In this document: positions 26,291-35,186 of the stretch, piece by piece
Numbering within the stretch: the stretch's first letter is position 1
Layout: each line of letters opens with the position of its first letter
Assembly: GCA_021790995.1 (NCBI GenBank)
Contig: JAJYFA010000012.1
Coordinates: 1 to 46,782 of the forward strand
Origin: Acidobacteriota bacterium
GTDB lineage: Bacteria > Acidobacteriota > Terriglobia > Terriglobales > Acidobacteriaceae
DNA length: 46,782 bases
Direction of reading: 5' to 3'
Made by a program: the position numbers and the translations under genes
Notes under the pieces: model-generated
Database searches by the model: none
What the model saw: the letters and a program-made list of their open reading frames with translations, nothing else
Told to the model about the DNA's origin: nothing

Positions 26291-26474
26291 TCTGCGGCTT
26301 TCATTGGACTGTAACGAAATAGTGGCCGGAGGGGCCTAAGGCTCCTGAGATGAACGGTCTTTTTTTGATCCCCATTTTCCTTCGCTTTTGAAGGCCTTTT
26401 GAGCAGATCCATTCTTCGGCACTATTGCCGGAGTCCAGTTTTTTTCACCGACTTTGCCTATGGAGAGGACCAAG
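26291..26474 (+). other. Long nrdJ leader with possible attenuator hairpins
   Basis: The leader contains AGGGGCC-TAA-GGCTCCT (stem of about seven pairs), an isolated T7 run at about 26361, and CCTTC-GCTTTT-GAAGG followed by CCTTTT, a weak terminator-like arrangement. I see no cobalamin-riboswitch B12 box. The upstream part of the gap, 25925-26234, shows no gene. Confidence 0.4.
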
Positions 26475-29400
26475 ATGAACGAGGCTCAGCTTCACACTTC
26501 AGCGGTTGCCTTTCAGTCGACCCCACGCACCCAGCAAGGGCTGACCTTTACACGCCGTTTTTCGACCGAGGGAGTTTCGCCCTACGACGAGCTCGAGTGG
26601 GAGCGCCGGACGGCGGTGATCACAGACACCAAAGGCAATACGATCTTCGAACAGAAGGACGTGGAGGTTCCGGCCGACTGGTCGATGACGGCCACCAACA
26701 TTGTGGCTTCGAAGTACCTGCACGGGCGGCTGGGAACGCCGGAGCGTGAGGGAAGCGTGCGCCAGTTGGTGGGACGCGTGGCCGAGACGGTTCGCGACTG
26801 GGGTATCGCAGGCGGTTACTTTGCCACATCGACCGATGCGGCCATCTTCTACGATGAACTGGCCCATATGCTGCTGACGCAGAAGGCAGCTTTCAACTCG
26901 CCTGTATGGTTCAACGTGGGCTGTGACCGGCTGGAGCCGGATGCCGTCGGCCAGAACTGGCACTGGGATCCAATGACGGGTGGCGTGCACTACGCGGCAA
27001 CCGGCTACAGGAACCCGCAGTGTTCGGCATGTTTCATCAACTCCGTCGACGATTCGATGGAGGGGATTATGGACCTGGCCCGCACGGAGGCGATGCTCTT
27101 CAAGTTCGGTTCCGGCACAGGAACCAACTTCAGCTCGCTGCGCTCCAGCCGGGAGCCCGTGACTGGCGGAGGAACGGCCAGCGGCCCGTTGAGCTTTATG
27201 CGTGGTCTCGATGCCTTTGCCGGTGTCATCAAGAGCGGCGGCAAGACCCGGCGGGCGGCCAAGATGGCCATTCTGAATGTAGACCACCCTGACATCGTCG
27301 ATTTCATTGAGTGCAAAGCCAAGGAAGAGGCGAAGGCATTCACGCTGATCCGGGCCGGCTACGACGGCTCAGGTCCTGATTCCGAAGCCTACTCGTCCAT
27401 CTTCTTTCAGAATGCCAACAACTCCGTGCGTGTCAGCGATGAGTTCATGCATGCGTACGAGGCCGACGGCGACTTCAGCACGCATACGGTGAAGGGCAAC
27501 CAGCCGGTCGAGAGCCTCAAGGCGCGCGAGATCATGCACAAGATCGCCGAGTCTACATGGCTCTGCGGCGATCCCGGCATGCAGTTTGACGACGTCATCA
27601 ACAAGTGGCATACCTGCAAGAACACGGCGCGCATCAACGCATCGAATCCCTGCTCGGAGTACATGTTCCTCGACAACTCGGCCTGCAACCTGGCGAGCCT
27701 GAATCTGATGCGCTTCGTCACGCCGGCGGGCGTGTTCGATATCGCGGCCTACCGGCACGCCATCTCGGTGCTGATCACGGCCATGGAGATCCTGGTTGAT
27801 AACTCCGGCTACCCGACCGAGGCCATCGCGCGCAATTCGCACGACTACCGGCCGCTGGGTCTGGGCTACGCGAACCTGGGCGCGATGCTGATGTCCTTCG
27901 GCCTGCCCTACGACTCCGAGGCTGGGCGCGACCTGGCCGCGGCCATGACCGCAATCATGTGCGGACAGGCGTACCTGCAGTCGGCAATTATCGGCGCGCA
28001 GTGCTCGCCGATTGCCTCGGCTACGCCGCTGACGGTTTCGGCGGAGCATCAGGGCGGAGCCTGCCCCGGCTTCTACGTCAATCGCGAGCCGTTCCTCGAC
28101 GTGATCCGCATGCACCGTGCCGAGGTGAACAACATCGGCAAGTCACGCTCGTCAGGCGAGCCGTTCATGGTGCCGCAGCTTGAGGCTCTTATCGACGCCA
28201 GCCGTGAGTGCTGGGATATGGCGCTGCTCTACGGCGAGCGTTACGGCTACCGCAACTCGCAAGTGACGGTGCTGGCGCCCACGGGGACGATCGGCTTCAT
28301 GATGGATTGCGACACCACGGGGATCGAGCCCGATCTGGCGCTGGTCAAGTACAAGAAGCTGGTCGGCGGCGGCATGATCAAGATCGTCAACAACACCGTA
28401 CCGGCCGCGCTCTTCAAGCTCGGCTACTCGAATGACGATGTGAACGCGATTGTCAGCTACATCGACGCCACGGGCACCATCGAGGGCGCGCCCGGCATCA
28501 AGCCGGAGCACCTGGCCGTCTTCGATTGCAGCTTCAAGCCGGCCAAGGGCACGCGCTCCATTCACTATATGGGGCACATCAAGATGATGGCGGCGGCGCA
28601 GCCGTTCCTTTCGGGCGCGATTTCGAAGACGGTCAACCTGCCGCACGAAGCGACCGTGGAAGATGTAGCCGAAGCCTACGTGGCCAGCTGGCGGCTGGGC
28701 AACAAGGCCATCGCGATCTACCGCGACGGGTCGAAGGGCACGCAGCCGCTGAACACCAGCATCGACACGAAGAAGGAACCTTCAACGCTCGATGTTGTGG
28801 GCAGCCGCGTGCTGAGCCATCTGTCTGCCTCGCAGCCGGCCGCGGAATCCGATCTGAAAGCGATGGAAGCGCATGCCGCCGAGAAACTTGAAGTGAGCGC
28901 AAAGCAGGTGCTCGCGGCCTCGCAGGCTTTCCAGAAGGCGCTCGATGAGATTGCCGCGGCAGCTGCGGTTCCGGTGCTCTCGGCAGCGCCCTTGCTTGAC
29001 GCCATCGAGGCGGGCAAGCAGGGCCAGGATCTGAACGCGCCGCCACGCGCCGTGCGCCACCGGTTGCAGGAAGAGCGTGCGTCTGTCACGCACAAGTTCT
29101 CCATCGGCGGTCACGAGGGCTACATTACGGTGGGTCTCTATCCCAACGGGCAGCCGGGCGAGATCTTCATCCGCATGGCCAAGGAGGGTTCGACCGTATC
29201 GGGCCTGATGGACGCCTTTGCCACGTCGGTTTCGCTCGCACTGCAGCACGGCGTGCCGCTCAAGGTGCTGTGCGAGAAGTTCGCGCACACGCGCTTCGAG
29301 CCTTCGGGCTGGACCGGTAACGAGCAGATCGGCTACGCGAAGAGCCTGATGGACTACATCTTCCGCTGGCTCAACCTGCGCTTTCTTTCGGGCGAGCAGT

Positions 29401-29798
29401 TGACGCTCTTTGCAGGTCTCGCGCCCAAGGCGCCGGAACTGCCCGCCTCCCCGAGCTTGCTCGATAACGACATGGAGCAGGAGCAGGCAGCCACATCGCA
29501 GGAGCACCTGGCGCGCCTGGCCGAAGAGGTGGCCAAGCGGCTCAATCAAGTGAGCGGACACGGCAACATGGCGGGTGGCGGCATTGCCCCCGAGGTGCAG
29601 CCACGATCCACACAGCCGGCGAACTCCGCGCAGATGCCAGTCCTCCAAGACCGCGGTGTTTACCATGCAGCAGACGCCATGCGCAGCATGTACGACATGG
29701 GCGACGCGCCAAGCTGCAACGTCTGCGGCGCCATCATGGTTCGCAATGGCAGTTGCTACCGCTGCATGAGCTGCGGCTCGACGAGCGGATGTTCATAA
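26475..29798 (+). CDS. nrdJ: Adenosylcobalamin-dependent (class II) ribonucleotide reductase
   Basis: The 1107-residue enzyme has the class II hallmarks: QKAAFNSPVWFNVG near residue 145, the N-terminal redox cysteine in NPQCSACFINSVDDS, the finger-loop N-P-C-S-E motif at about residues 391-395 (thiyl-radical cysteine with its Asn and Glu partners), and GLGYANLGAMLMSFGLPYDS. The C-terminus ends in a cysteine-rich ribbon (CNVCGAIMV, CYRCMSCG). It reduces ribonucleotides to deoxyribonucleotides and works with or without oxygen. ATG 26475 is chosen because GGAGAGG lies six bases upstream; ATG 26460 is less likely. It stands alone with its own promoter and NrdR-like box. Confidence 0.96.
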   Translation: MNEAQLHTSAVAFQSTPRTQQGLTFTRRFSTEGVSPYDELEWERRTAVITDTKGNTIFEQKDVEVPADWSMTATNIVASKYLHGRLGTPEREGSVRQLVGRVAETVRDWGIAGGYFATSTDAAIFYDELAHMLLTQKAAFNSPVWFNVGCDRLEPDAVGQNWHWDPMTGGVHYAATGYRNPQCSACFINSVDDSMEGIMDLARTEAMLFKFGSGTGTNFSSLRSSREPVTGGGTASGPLSFMRGLDAFAGVIKSGGKTRRAAKMAILNVDHPDIVDFIECKAKEEAKAFTLIRAGYDGSGPDSEAYSSIFFQNANNSVRVSDEFMHAYEADGDFSTHTVKGNQPVESLKAREIMHKIAESTWLCGDPGMQFDDVINKWHTCKNTARINASNPCSEYMFLDNSACNLASLNLMRFVTPAGVFDIAAYRHAISVLITAMEILVDNSGYPTEAIARNSHDYRPLGLGYANLGAMLMSFGLPYDSEAGRDLAAAMTAIMCGQAYLQSAIIGAQCSPIASATPLTVSAEHQGGACPGFYVNREPFLDVIRMHRAEVNNIGKSRSSGEPFMVPQLEALIDASRECWDMALLYGERYGYRNSQVTVLAPTGTIGFMMDCDTTGIEPDLALVKYKKLVGGGMIKIVNNTVPAALFKLGYSNDDVNAIVSYIDATGTIEGAPGIKPEHLAVFDCSFKPAKGTRSIHYMGHIKMMAAAQPFLSGAISKTVNLPHEATVEDVAEAYVASWRLGNKAIAIYRDGSKGTQPLNTSIDTKKEPSTLDVVGSRVLSHLSASQPAAESDLKAMEAHAAEKLEVSAKQVLAASQAFQKALDEIAAAAAVPVLSAAPLLDAIEAGKQGQDLNAPPRAVRHRLQEERASVTHKFSIGGHEGYITVGLYPNGQPGEIFIRMAKEGSTVSGLMDAFATSVSLALQHGVPLKVLCEKFAHTRFEPSGWTGNEQIGYAKSLMDYIFRWLNLRFLSGEQLTLFAGLAPKAPELPASPSLLDNDMEQEQAATSQEHLARLAEEVAKRLNQVSGHGNMAGGGIAPEVQPRSTQPANSAQMPVLQDRGVYHAADAMRSMYDMGDAPSCNVCGAIMVRNGSCYRCMSCGSTSGCS

Positions 29799-29827
29799 GA
29801 GCGGCTGCCACCGCAGTCGCTTCTTAT
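29795..29827 (+). terminator. Terminator hairpin overlapping the nrdJ stop codon
   Basis: ATAAG-AGCG-G-CTGC pairs with GCAG-T-CGCT-T-CTTAT (one bulged T) around loop CACC, giving about 14 pairs from 29795 to 29827. The stem includes the TAA stop. The downstream GGTTTTCGG is mildly T-rich. It may serve both convergent genes. Confidence 0.6.
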
Positions 29828-29862
29828 GTCGGTTTTCGGTACGCAGCGATTCCGGAGATGCC

Positions 29863-31170
29863 TTACGTGCGGGCGCAGCAGTGTTTGAACTTCTTCCCGC
29901 TTCCGCATGGGCAGGGATCGTTGCGGCCGGCGCTCTCAAACGCCTTCTGCGTATCCTGCGCCGCCGCCCATTGCATTACGTTTGCGGGAGCGCGGCGGGC
30001 AGCCAGCTCGGCCGCCATGAAGCGCATGTAGGGGTCTACATGATGGAAGAACATCTTGTAGCCGGCGCAAAGATAATTCAGGCCGGGCTCGCCGTCAGGA
30101 GTGGTGGCGAATCTGTGCTTAGGGCACTCGCCGTTGCAGGCAAAGCGCACATCGCACGAACGGCAGTAGTTTGGTAGAGCAGTTTCCTTGGCCTCGCCGA
30201 ATTTTTGCTGCTGCTCGGAGTTGACCAGAGCTTCAAGCGGCGACTCCATGATGTTGCCCAGCCTGTTCTGCGGATAGACAAAGTGATCGCACGAATAGAC
30301 GTCGCCGCAATGTTCGATGGCCATCGCCGCGCCGCATTGCCGCCGGAAAACACACAGGCTGGCCTCCATGCCGGTCCACATCTCCAGGCTCACGTCGAAG
30401 ATCTGGACAAAATACTTGCCCACATCGTTGCGCACCCACTCGTCGAAGATGGTGCACAGGAAGCGCCCGAACTGCCGCGGTTCAATTGACCACGGAGTGA
30501 CCTGCGCGGCTCCGTCAAAGGTAGGCGAAATCAGGTGCAGGCCATCCGCGGTTGTCTGCTGCGCAAGGCGCTCCACGATGGGAATGAACTGCATAAAGCC
30601 GCTGCCGTTTTCCTTCAGAAACCGGTAGACCTCCAGCGGAAAATCACCATTGCCGCGATGCACAGTGGTGAGCGTGTTGAACTCCACGCCGTTGCGCTTG
30701 AGCGTTTCCATGCCGCGCACCACGCGATCGAAGGTCGACTGTCCGCCCTTGTCGACGCGATAGGTGTCGTGGAGCTGGCGCGGGCCGTCGATCGAAAGCC
30801 CGATGAGGAAGTTGTTCTCTTTGAAAAGTGCGGCCCACTCATCGTTGAGCAGTACGCCGTTGGTCTGAAAGGCGTTTTCGATGTGCTTGCCGTTTGCGTA
30901 CTTCTTCTGGATCTCGACCAGCCGCCGGAAATAATCCACGCCCAGCAGCGTCGGTTCGCCTCCCTGCCAGGCGAAACTCACCGACTGTGCATCCTGCGCC
31001 TCGATGTACTCGCGGATATAGCGATCGAGTACCTCGTCGCGCATGGCCCACTTTGAAACCTGGGGATAGAGCGATTCCTTTTCCAGGTAAAAGCAGTACT
31101 TGCAGTCCAGATTGCAGATCGGACCGATAGGCTTGGCGATCACGTGAAAACTAGTTAGAGGCATGTTCAT
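29863..31170 (-). CDS. Anaerobic sulfatase-maturating-enzyme-like radical SAM/SPASM protein with SEC-C tail
   Basis: The 435-residue protein has the radical-SAM cluster motif CNLDCKYC at about residues 20-27, then WQGGEPTLLG and TNGVLLNDEW, and GLSIDGPRQLHDTYR, all as in AnSME. A SPASM region follows with CDHFVYPQNRLGNI and CRSCDVRFACNGECPKHRF, binding auxiliary clusters. It ends in a SEC-C motif (PCPCGSGKKFKHCC) that probably binds zinc. AnSMEs convert a Cys or Ser of sulfatases to formylglycine, but no sulfatase lies in this window. Start is ATG 31170 (a second ATG follows at 31164). Confidence 0.88.
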   Translation of the reverse strand: MNMPLTSFHVIAKPIGPICNLDCKYCFYLEKESLYPQVSKWAMRDEVLDRYIREYIEAQDAQSVSFAWQGGEPTLLGVDYFRRLVEIQKKYANGKHIENAFQTNGVLLNDEWAALFKENNFLIGLSIDGPRQLHDTYRVDKGGQSTFDRVVRGMETLKRNGVEFNTLTTVHRGNGDFPLEVYRFLKENGSGFMQFIPIVERLAQQTTADGLHLISPTFDGAAQVTPWSIEPRQFGRFLCTIFDEWVRNDVGKYFVQIFDVSLEMWTGMEASLCVFRRQCGAAMAIEHCGDVYSCDHFVYPQNRLGNIMESPLEALVNSEQQQKFGEAKETALPNYCRSCDVRFACNGECPKHRFATTPDGEPGLNYLCAGYKMFFHHVDPYMRFMAAELAARRAPANVMQWAAAQDTQKAFESAGRNDPCPCGSGKKFKHCCART

Positions 31171-31394
31171 TTCCGCCGGAGAAGAATGCGATGAACGAGC
31201 TGATGGCTTGCTTGGTCGGACTGCTTCAGTCTTACTCGATTGTACAGGCCTGCCGCAAGCGTGCCATCGGCGCGAACGGTTGGCAGGCGGCAATCACAGC
31301 GATTCGCAACGCCGAACGATTGAGTTACCCAAATGGACGGAGAGCAGAGTTCGGGAGGCGTCGTGATAGCATTTGCGGAGACTGCGGGGAGACG

Positions 31395-32717
31395 ATGACG
31401 GAACCCGTTCCGCAACACGCCGGAATGTCGCGCAAGGAATGGGTCGTCGTCGGCCTCCTTGTTCTTTCTGTCCTCGTTAATTACGTCGATCGCAGCAACC
31501 TGTCGCTAGCGGTGCCGCTTCTGGAGCGGCAGTTTGCGTTTTCGTCGCTGCGTGCGGGCGAACTCCTCTCGGCATTCTTCTGGACCTATGCGCTGGTGCA
31601 GGTCTTTGGCATTGCGGGATGGCTGACCGATCGTTTTCCGGCTGGCTGGGTGCTGTTCGGCGGATACCTGCTGTGGTCGCTGGCCATGGCGGGCTTTGGT
31701 CTGGCGCCAAACTTCGCCGCGCTCTTTGCGCTGCAACTCGTGCTGGGCATGGGCGAATCCGTGGCCTATCCCTGCTACTCGCGCATCTTTGCCGCCATGC
31801 CGCAGGAGCATCGCGGGCGAGCCAATGCGTTCATCGATGCAGGAACCAAACTGGGACCGGCGGGCGGCGCTTTTCTGGGCGGGCTGGTGCTGGTGCACTA
31901 CGGCTGGAGAGTGCTTTTCCTGGCGTTTGGTGCGGGCGCTCTCATCTGGCTTGTGCCGTGGTATTTCGCGATGCCGCGTGGCGAGCAGGCGAAGTTCCCT
32001 GCATTTGGCGAGCAAGCAAAGAGCCGCGATGCCGTTACGCGGGAGCAGGGATCGGCGAGTCCCGATGGGGAACCAACCGTTGCGAAGATGCTGCGTTTGC
32101 GCTGCGCCTGGGGCGTGTTCATCGGCCACTTTTGCGGCAACTACTTTTACTATCTGGTGTTAGCGTGGCTGCCCACGTATCTTGTGCAGGAACAGCACCT
32201 CTCGATACGCGACATGTCGCGGCTCACAGCGGCGGTGTTTCTCCTGATTGCCTCGACGACGGTGCTTGCCGGATGGATCTCCGATCGACTGATCGCGCGC
32301 GGCAGTTCGCCGACTACGGTGCGACTGACCATGGTTGCCGGCGGGCAGTCGATGGCCTCGATTCTGCTTGCATTGACGGTGGTGCACGGTCACCCGTTGA
32401 TTGCGTTGAGCCTCCTGGCAGTCGCTTGCATTGGACACGGCGGCTACGCGTCAAACCATTGGGCGATTGCACAGACGCTCGCGGGGCCGAAGATGGCCGG
32501 CCGCTGGTCAAGCGTGCAGAATGGATTCGCGAACTTCTCAGGAATCGCAGCGCCGTGGCTCACGGGACTGATTGTCCAGACTCGGGGCAGTGCGCGCCTG
32601 GCTTTCGCGGTTTCCGGCGCTGTGGCGCTGATTGGCGCGCTGTCTTGGATCTTCGTTGTACGCCGCGTCGAGCCGGTCAGGTGGGAGACTTTGCCGCAGG
32701 GATGGCAGAGAGCGTAA
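31395..32717 (+). CDS. MFS transporter, probably of the anion:cation symporter type
   Basis: The 440-residue protein has about 12 transmembrane segments and MFS signatures: NYVDRSNLSLAVP and GWLTDRFPAGW after helix 2, and the LGMGESVAYPCYSRIFAAM segment of ACS-family carriers, which import organic anions such as sugar acids. A charged central loop (MPRGEQAKFPAFGEQAKSR) separates the halves. The start ATG at 31395 follows GGGGAG. Substrate is unknown. It is divergent from the radical SAM gene and convergent with the marR-like gene, 15 bases away. Confidence 0.85.
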   Translation: MTEPVPQHAGMSRKEWVVVGLLVLSVLVNYVDRSNLSLAVPLLERQFAFSSLRAGELLSAFFWTYALVQVFGIAGWLTDRFPAGWVLFGGYLLWSLAMAGFGLAPNFAALFALQLVLGMGESVAYPCYSRIFAAMPQEHRGRANAFIDAGTKLGPAGGAFLGGLVLVHYGWRVLFLAFGAGALIWLVPWYFAMPRGEQAKFPAFGEQAKSRDAVTREQGSASPDGEPTVAKMLRLRCAWGVFIGHFCGNYFYYLVLAWLPTYLVQEQHLSIRDMSRLTAAVFLLIASTTVLAGWISDRLIARGSSPTTVRLTMVAGGQSMASILLALTVVHGHPLIALSLLAVACIGHGGYASNHWAIAQTLAGPKMAGRWSSVQNGFANFSGIAAPWLTGLIVQTRGSARLAFAVSGAVALIGALSWIFVVRRVEPVRWETLPQGWQRA

Positions 32718-32732
32718 AGGACGCCGCAGCCT

Positions 32733-33176
32733 CTATCGCGCCGCGGCGCGCGCCTCCAGCTTGCAGATTGACTGGATCATTTCCGCGAGCGCGGTCTTTC
32801 CGATCTCGTCTTCGAACTCCTTCTGCATGTAGTCGAGAGCGGCAATCGCGCGGAGGGCCGAGCGCCTGCCCTGCGGCTTGAGCGCCAGCAGGTAGGCGCG
32901 CGCGTCGTTCGGGTCGATTTTGCGCAAGAGGAACCCTTTTGCCTCCAGTGAAGAAATGCAGTGGCTCAGGTTGCCTCGCGTGGTGGAGAAGGTTTCTGCC
33001 AGTTGCGAGGGCTTGACCTGGCGCGGCGCCTCGAAGAACAACGCGGCCAGCACCAGGGCTTCAAGAAAGCCGAGATCGTCCGCGGCGAACGCCTGTGCCG
33101 CGAGCGATTCGAAGCGCCGCGCCGCGCGATTCACGGCGAACATGGGACTTTCGCGAAGAAAGGCGTCGATGCGCAT
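32733..33176 (-). CDS. MarR-family transcriptional regulator
   Basis: The 147-residue protein fits MarR: LGFLEALVLAALFFEAPRQVKPSQLAETFSTTRGNLSHCISSLEAKGFLLRKIDPNDARAY, that is helix-turn-helix plus wing (about residues 40-95), with helices at both ends for dimerisation. ATG 33176 is taken as the start; no strong ribosome site is visible. The divergent TonB-receptor gene begins about 80 bases away across two palindromes, which suits control of that gene and of itself. The effector is unknown. Confidence 0.85.
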   Translation of the reverse strand: MRIDAFLRESPMFAVNRAARRFESLAAQAFAADDLGFLEALVLAALFFEAPRQVKPSQLAETFSTTRGNLSHCISSLEAKGFLLRKIDPNDARAYLLALKPQGRRSALRAIAALDYMQKEFEDEIGKTALAEMIQSICKLEARAAAR

Positions 33177-33200
33177 GGCTGCAAGGTAGTTTAGCACCTC

Positions 33201-33221
33201 AACTATTTTAGTTTGTACAAA
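33201..33221. promoter_or_regulatory. Overlapping palindromes between the MarR and TonB-receptor genes
   Basis: AACTA-TTT-TAGTT at 33201-33213 and the perfect TTTGTACAAA at 33212-33221 overlap in the divergent promoter region, the AT-richest spot nearby. They are the obvious candidates for a MarR operator. Confidence 0.5.
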
Positions 33222-33255
33222 ATCTTCATTGAAGAGGCTGAGCCTGGCCGCGATC

Positions 33256-35157
33256 ATGATGAAGATGCAAGGACATGCCCCCCTTGGAAACGCAAGATTC
33301 CTGCTGCTGGCCGCTCTGCTGTCCCCGGCCTTTTCGCAGGACGCGGCAACTCCGCCGGAAGCTTCCGTCAAAGGGCGCGCAGAAACCATGGTCGTGCTCG
33401 GCACAGCAACTCCAGTGCCTCTGGCCGAGTCTCAACGTTCCGTCGAAGTGATTCCCGTGCGAGGGCAGGCGCTGGCTGCCGAGTCGCCGCAGGATTTTCT
33501 GCGCCAGGACTCCTCAATTTTTCTGGAAGAGCGCGGTGCGGGCGGCGGCCAGGCCGACATCGTGATGCGCGGCGGCAGCTTCGAGCAGACGTTAGTGCTG
33601 CTCAATGGCTTCCGCATCAATGACGCGCAGACCTCGCACCATAACCTCGATCTACCCATCCCGCTTGACGCCATCGACTCCATTCAGGCGCTTGCCGGCG
33701 CGGGATCTACGCTGCATGGTGTGGATGCGCTCAGCGGAGTCGTCGATTTCCTCACCGCCGCGCCCGACCACGACTCGTTGTTTCTGCGCGCGGGAGAGGG
33801 GAGTTTCCAGTCGAACGAAGAAACGTTGATGGCAGGCGCCATGCGCGGCCCGTGGAGCGGGCGTGTGACGGCGGAGCGCAACTTCTCTACGGGCTTCATG
33901 GCCGATCGCGACTACCGCAACGAAGACGCCTCCGGTGAAAACTGGATCGGCTCGCGGCTCGGCGTCACCGATCTGCTTGTTGCCGCAAGCGATCGCGCCT
34001 TCGGCGCCAACCAGTTCTACGGCAATTTTCCTTCGTGGGAGCGGACCAAGGGCTGGTTTGCTGCGGCGCGACAGGAACTCGGCCCGCGAACCGTGGCAGC
34101 CTTCGGCTATCGTCGCCACAGCGACGAATTTGTGCTCTTCCGCAGCGATCCCGCGATTTACGAGAACAACCATATCGACGGCTCGTGGCAGGCGTCGCTG
34201 CGCGAAACGCTCGCGGTGCGCAAGAGTTCGGCGCTGCTGATGGGGCTTGAGGCAGACGGCGACAGCATCCGTAGTTACAACTTTTCCGGCGGTGTGCGCA
34301 CGTTTGCTCTTGGCATCCACGCACGCAATCGCGGTGCAGGCTACGTGGATCTCGATCTGCGTCCGGCCCGGCGGCGCTGGAGTGTGTCTGCTGGCGCGCG
34401 CGAAGAGATTTTTTCGGGCGGACCACTGGCTGTATTCTCGCCGGAACTGGCCGGAAGTCTGCGCGTGGCGAAGCGCGTAAAGCTGCGCGCGAGCGGTGGC
34501 TACGGATTTCGCATTCCCACCTACACCGATCTCTACTACTCAGATCCTTCGACGCGTGGCAACGCCAGTCTCAAGCCGGAGTCGGCCTGGTCGAGCGATG
34601 CAGGCGTGGATTGGGCGCCGTCGGCAAAGCTCATGCTCTCGGCCACCGGATTCTACTCACAGCAGCACGACACCATCGATTACGTGAAGAGTGCGATGCT
34701 GCCGAATCCGTATCTCCCCTTGGGCTGCCCAGCCAACATCTGGTGCGCAACCAATCTGAACGGCTTGCATTTTGTCGGTATCGAATCCAGGCTCACATGG
34801 ATTCCGAAGCCGTCGCAAGTCGTGCGCGTTGAGTGGACCGGCCTGCACGGGGCGCAAAGCGCGCTGCATGGACTCGAGTCGGAGTACATTTTCAACTACC
34901 CCGTTCAGAATATTCACGCCTCGTGGAGTTGGGGGCTGGGTCACGATTTTGTTCTGTTGAATGCCGTGCAACTTGCCCAGCGTTACCAGCAGACGATGTA
35001 TCCCGTGTGGAACGCAACCCTCACGCACAACGCCGGCAGGTTCCGTCCGTATCTGCGGCTCACGAACCTGAGCAATACAGGCTACCAGGAGATTGCCGGC
35101 GTCAACATGCCGCCGCGCATCATCATGGGCGGCTTCGCGTTCGAACTCGGGCGTTGA
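33256..35157 (+). CDS. TonB-dependent outer-membrane receptor (BtuB-like size)
   Basis: The 633-residue protein has a signal peptide (LLLAALLSPAFSQ), a TonB-box-like ETMVVLGTATP, a plug domain (DIVMRGGSFEQTLVLLNGFRIND, LAGAGSTLHGVDALSGVVDF), a 22-strand-type barrel with GYGFRIPTYTDLYYSDP and NASLKPE, and a short C-terminal strand ending FELGR. At about 630 residues it is near the size of BtuB and smaller than most siderophore receptors, but no substrate motif is certain. ATG 33256 is chosen; TTG 33229 has no ribosome site. It is divergent from marR. Confidence 0.85.
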   Translation: MMKMQGHAPLGNARFLLLAALLSPAFSQDAATPPEASVKGRAETMVVLGTATPVPLAESQRSVEVIPVRGQALAAESPQDFLRQDSSIFLEERGAGGGQADIVMRGGSFEQTLVLLNGFRINDAQTSHHNLDLPIPLDAIDSIQALAGAGSTLHGVDALSGVVDFLTAAPDHDSLFLRAGEGSFQSNEETLMAGAMRGPWSGRVTAERNFSTGFMADRDYRNEDASGENWIGSRLGVTDLLVAASDRAFGANQFYGNFPSWERTKGWFAAARQELGPRTVAAFGYRRHSDEFVLFRSDPAIYENNHIDGSWQASLRETLAVRKSSALLMGLEADGDSIRSYNFSGGVRTFALGIHARNRGAGYVDLDLRPARRRWSVSAGAREEIFSGGPLAVFSPELAGSLRVAKRVKLRASGGYGFRIPTYTDLYYSDPSTRGNASLKPESAWSSDAGVDWAPSAKLMLSATGFYSQQHDTIDYVKSAMLPNPYLPLGCPANIWCATNLNGLHFVGIESRLTWIPKPSQVVRVEWTGLHGAQSALHGLESEYIFNYPVQNIHASWSWGLGHDFVLLNAVQLAQRYQQTMYPVWNATLTHNAGRFRPYLRLTNLSNTGYQEIAGVNMPPRIIMGGFAFELGR

Positions 35158-35186
35158 GCGAGGGGCGCGGTTTCTGTTTGCGCGCT

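Noticed and set aside
25972-26412. 146-residue minus-strand frame in the nrdJ upstream region
   Set aside because: It runs across the nrdJ promoter, NrdR-like box and leader, and resembles no protein.
26291-26474. Cobalamin riboswitch ahead of nrdJ
   Set aside because: No B12-box (AGYCAGGAGACC-like) or the typical four-way layout is visible.
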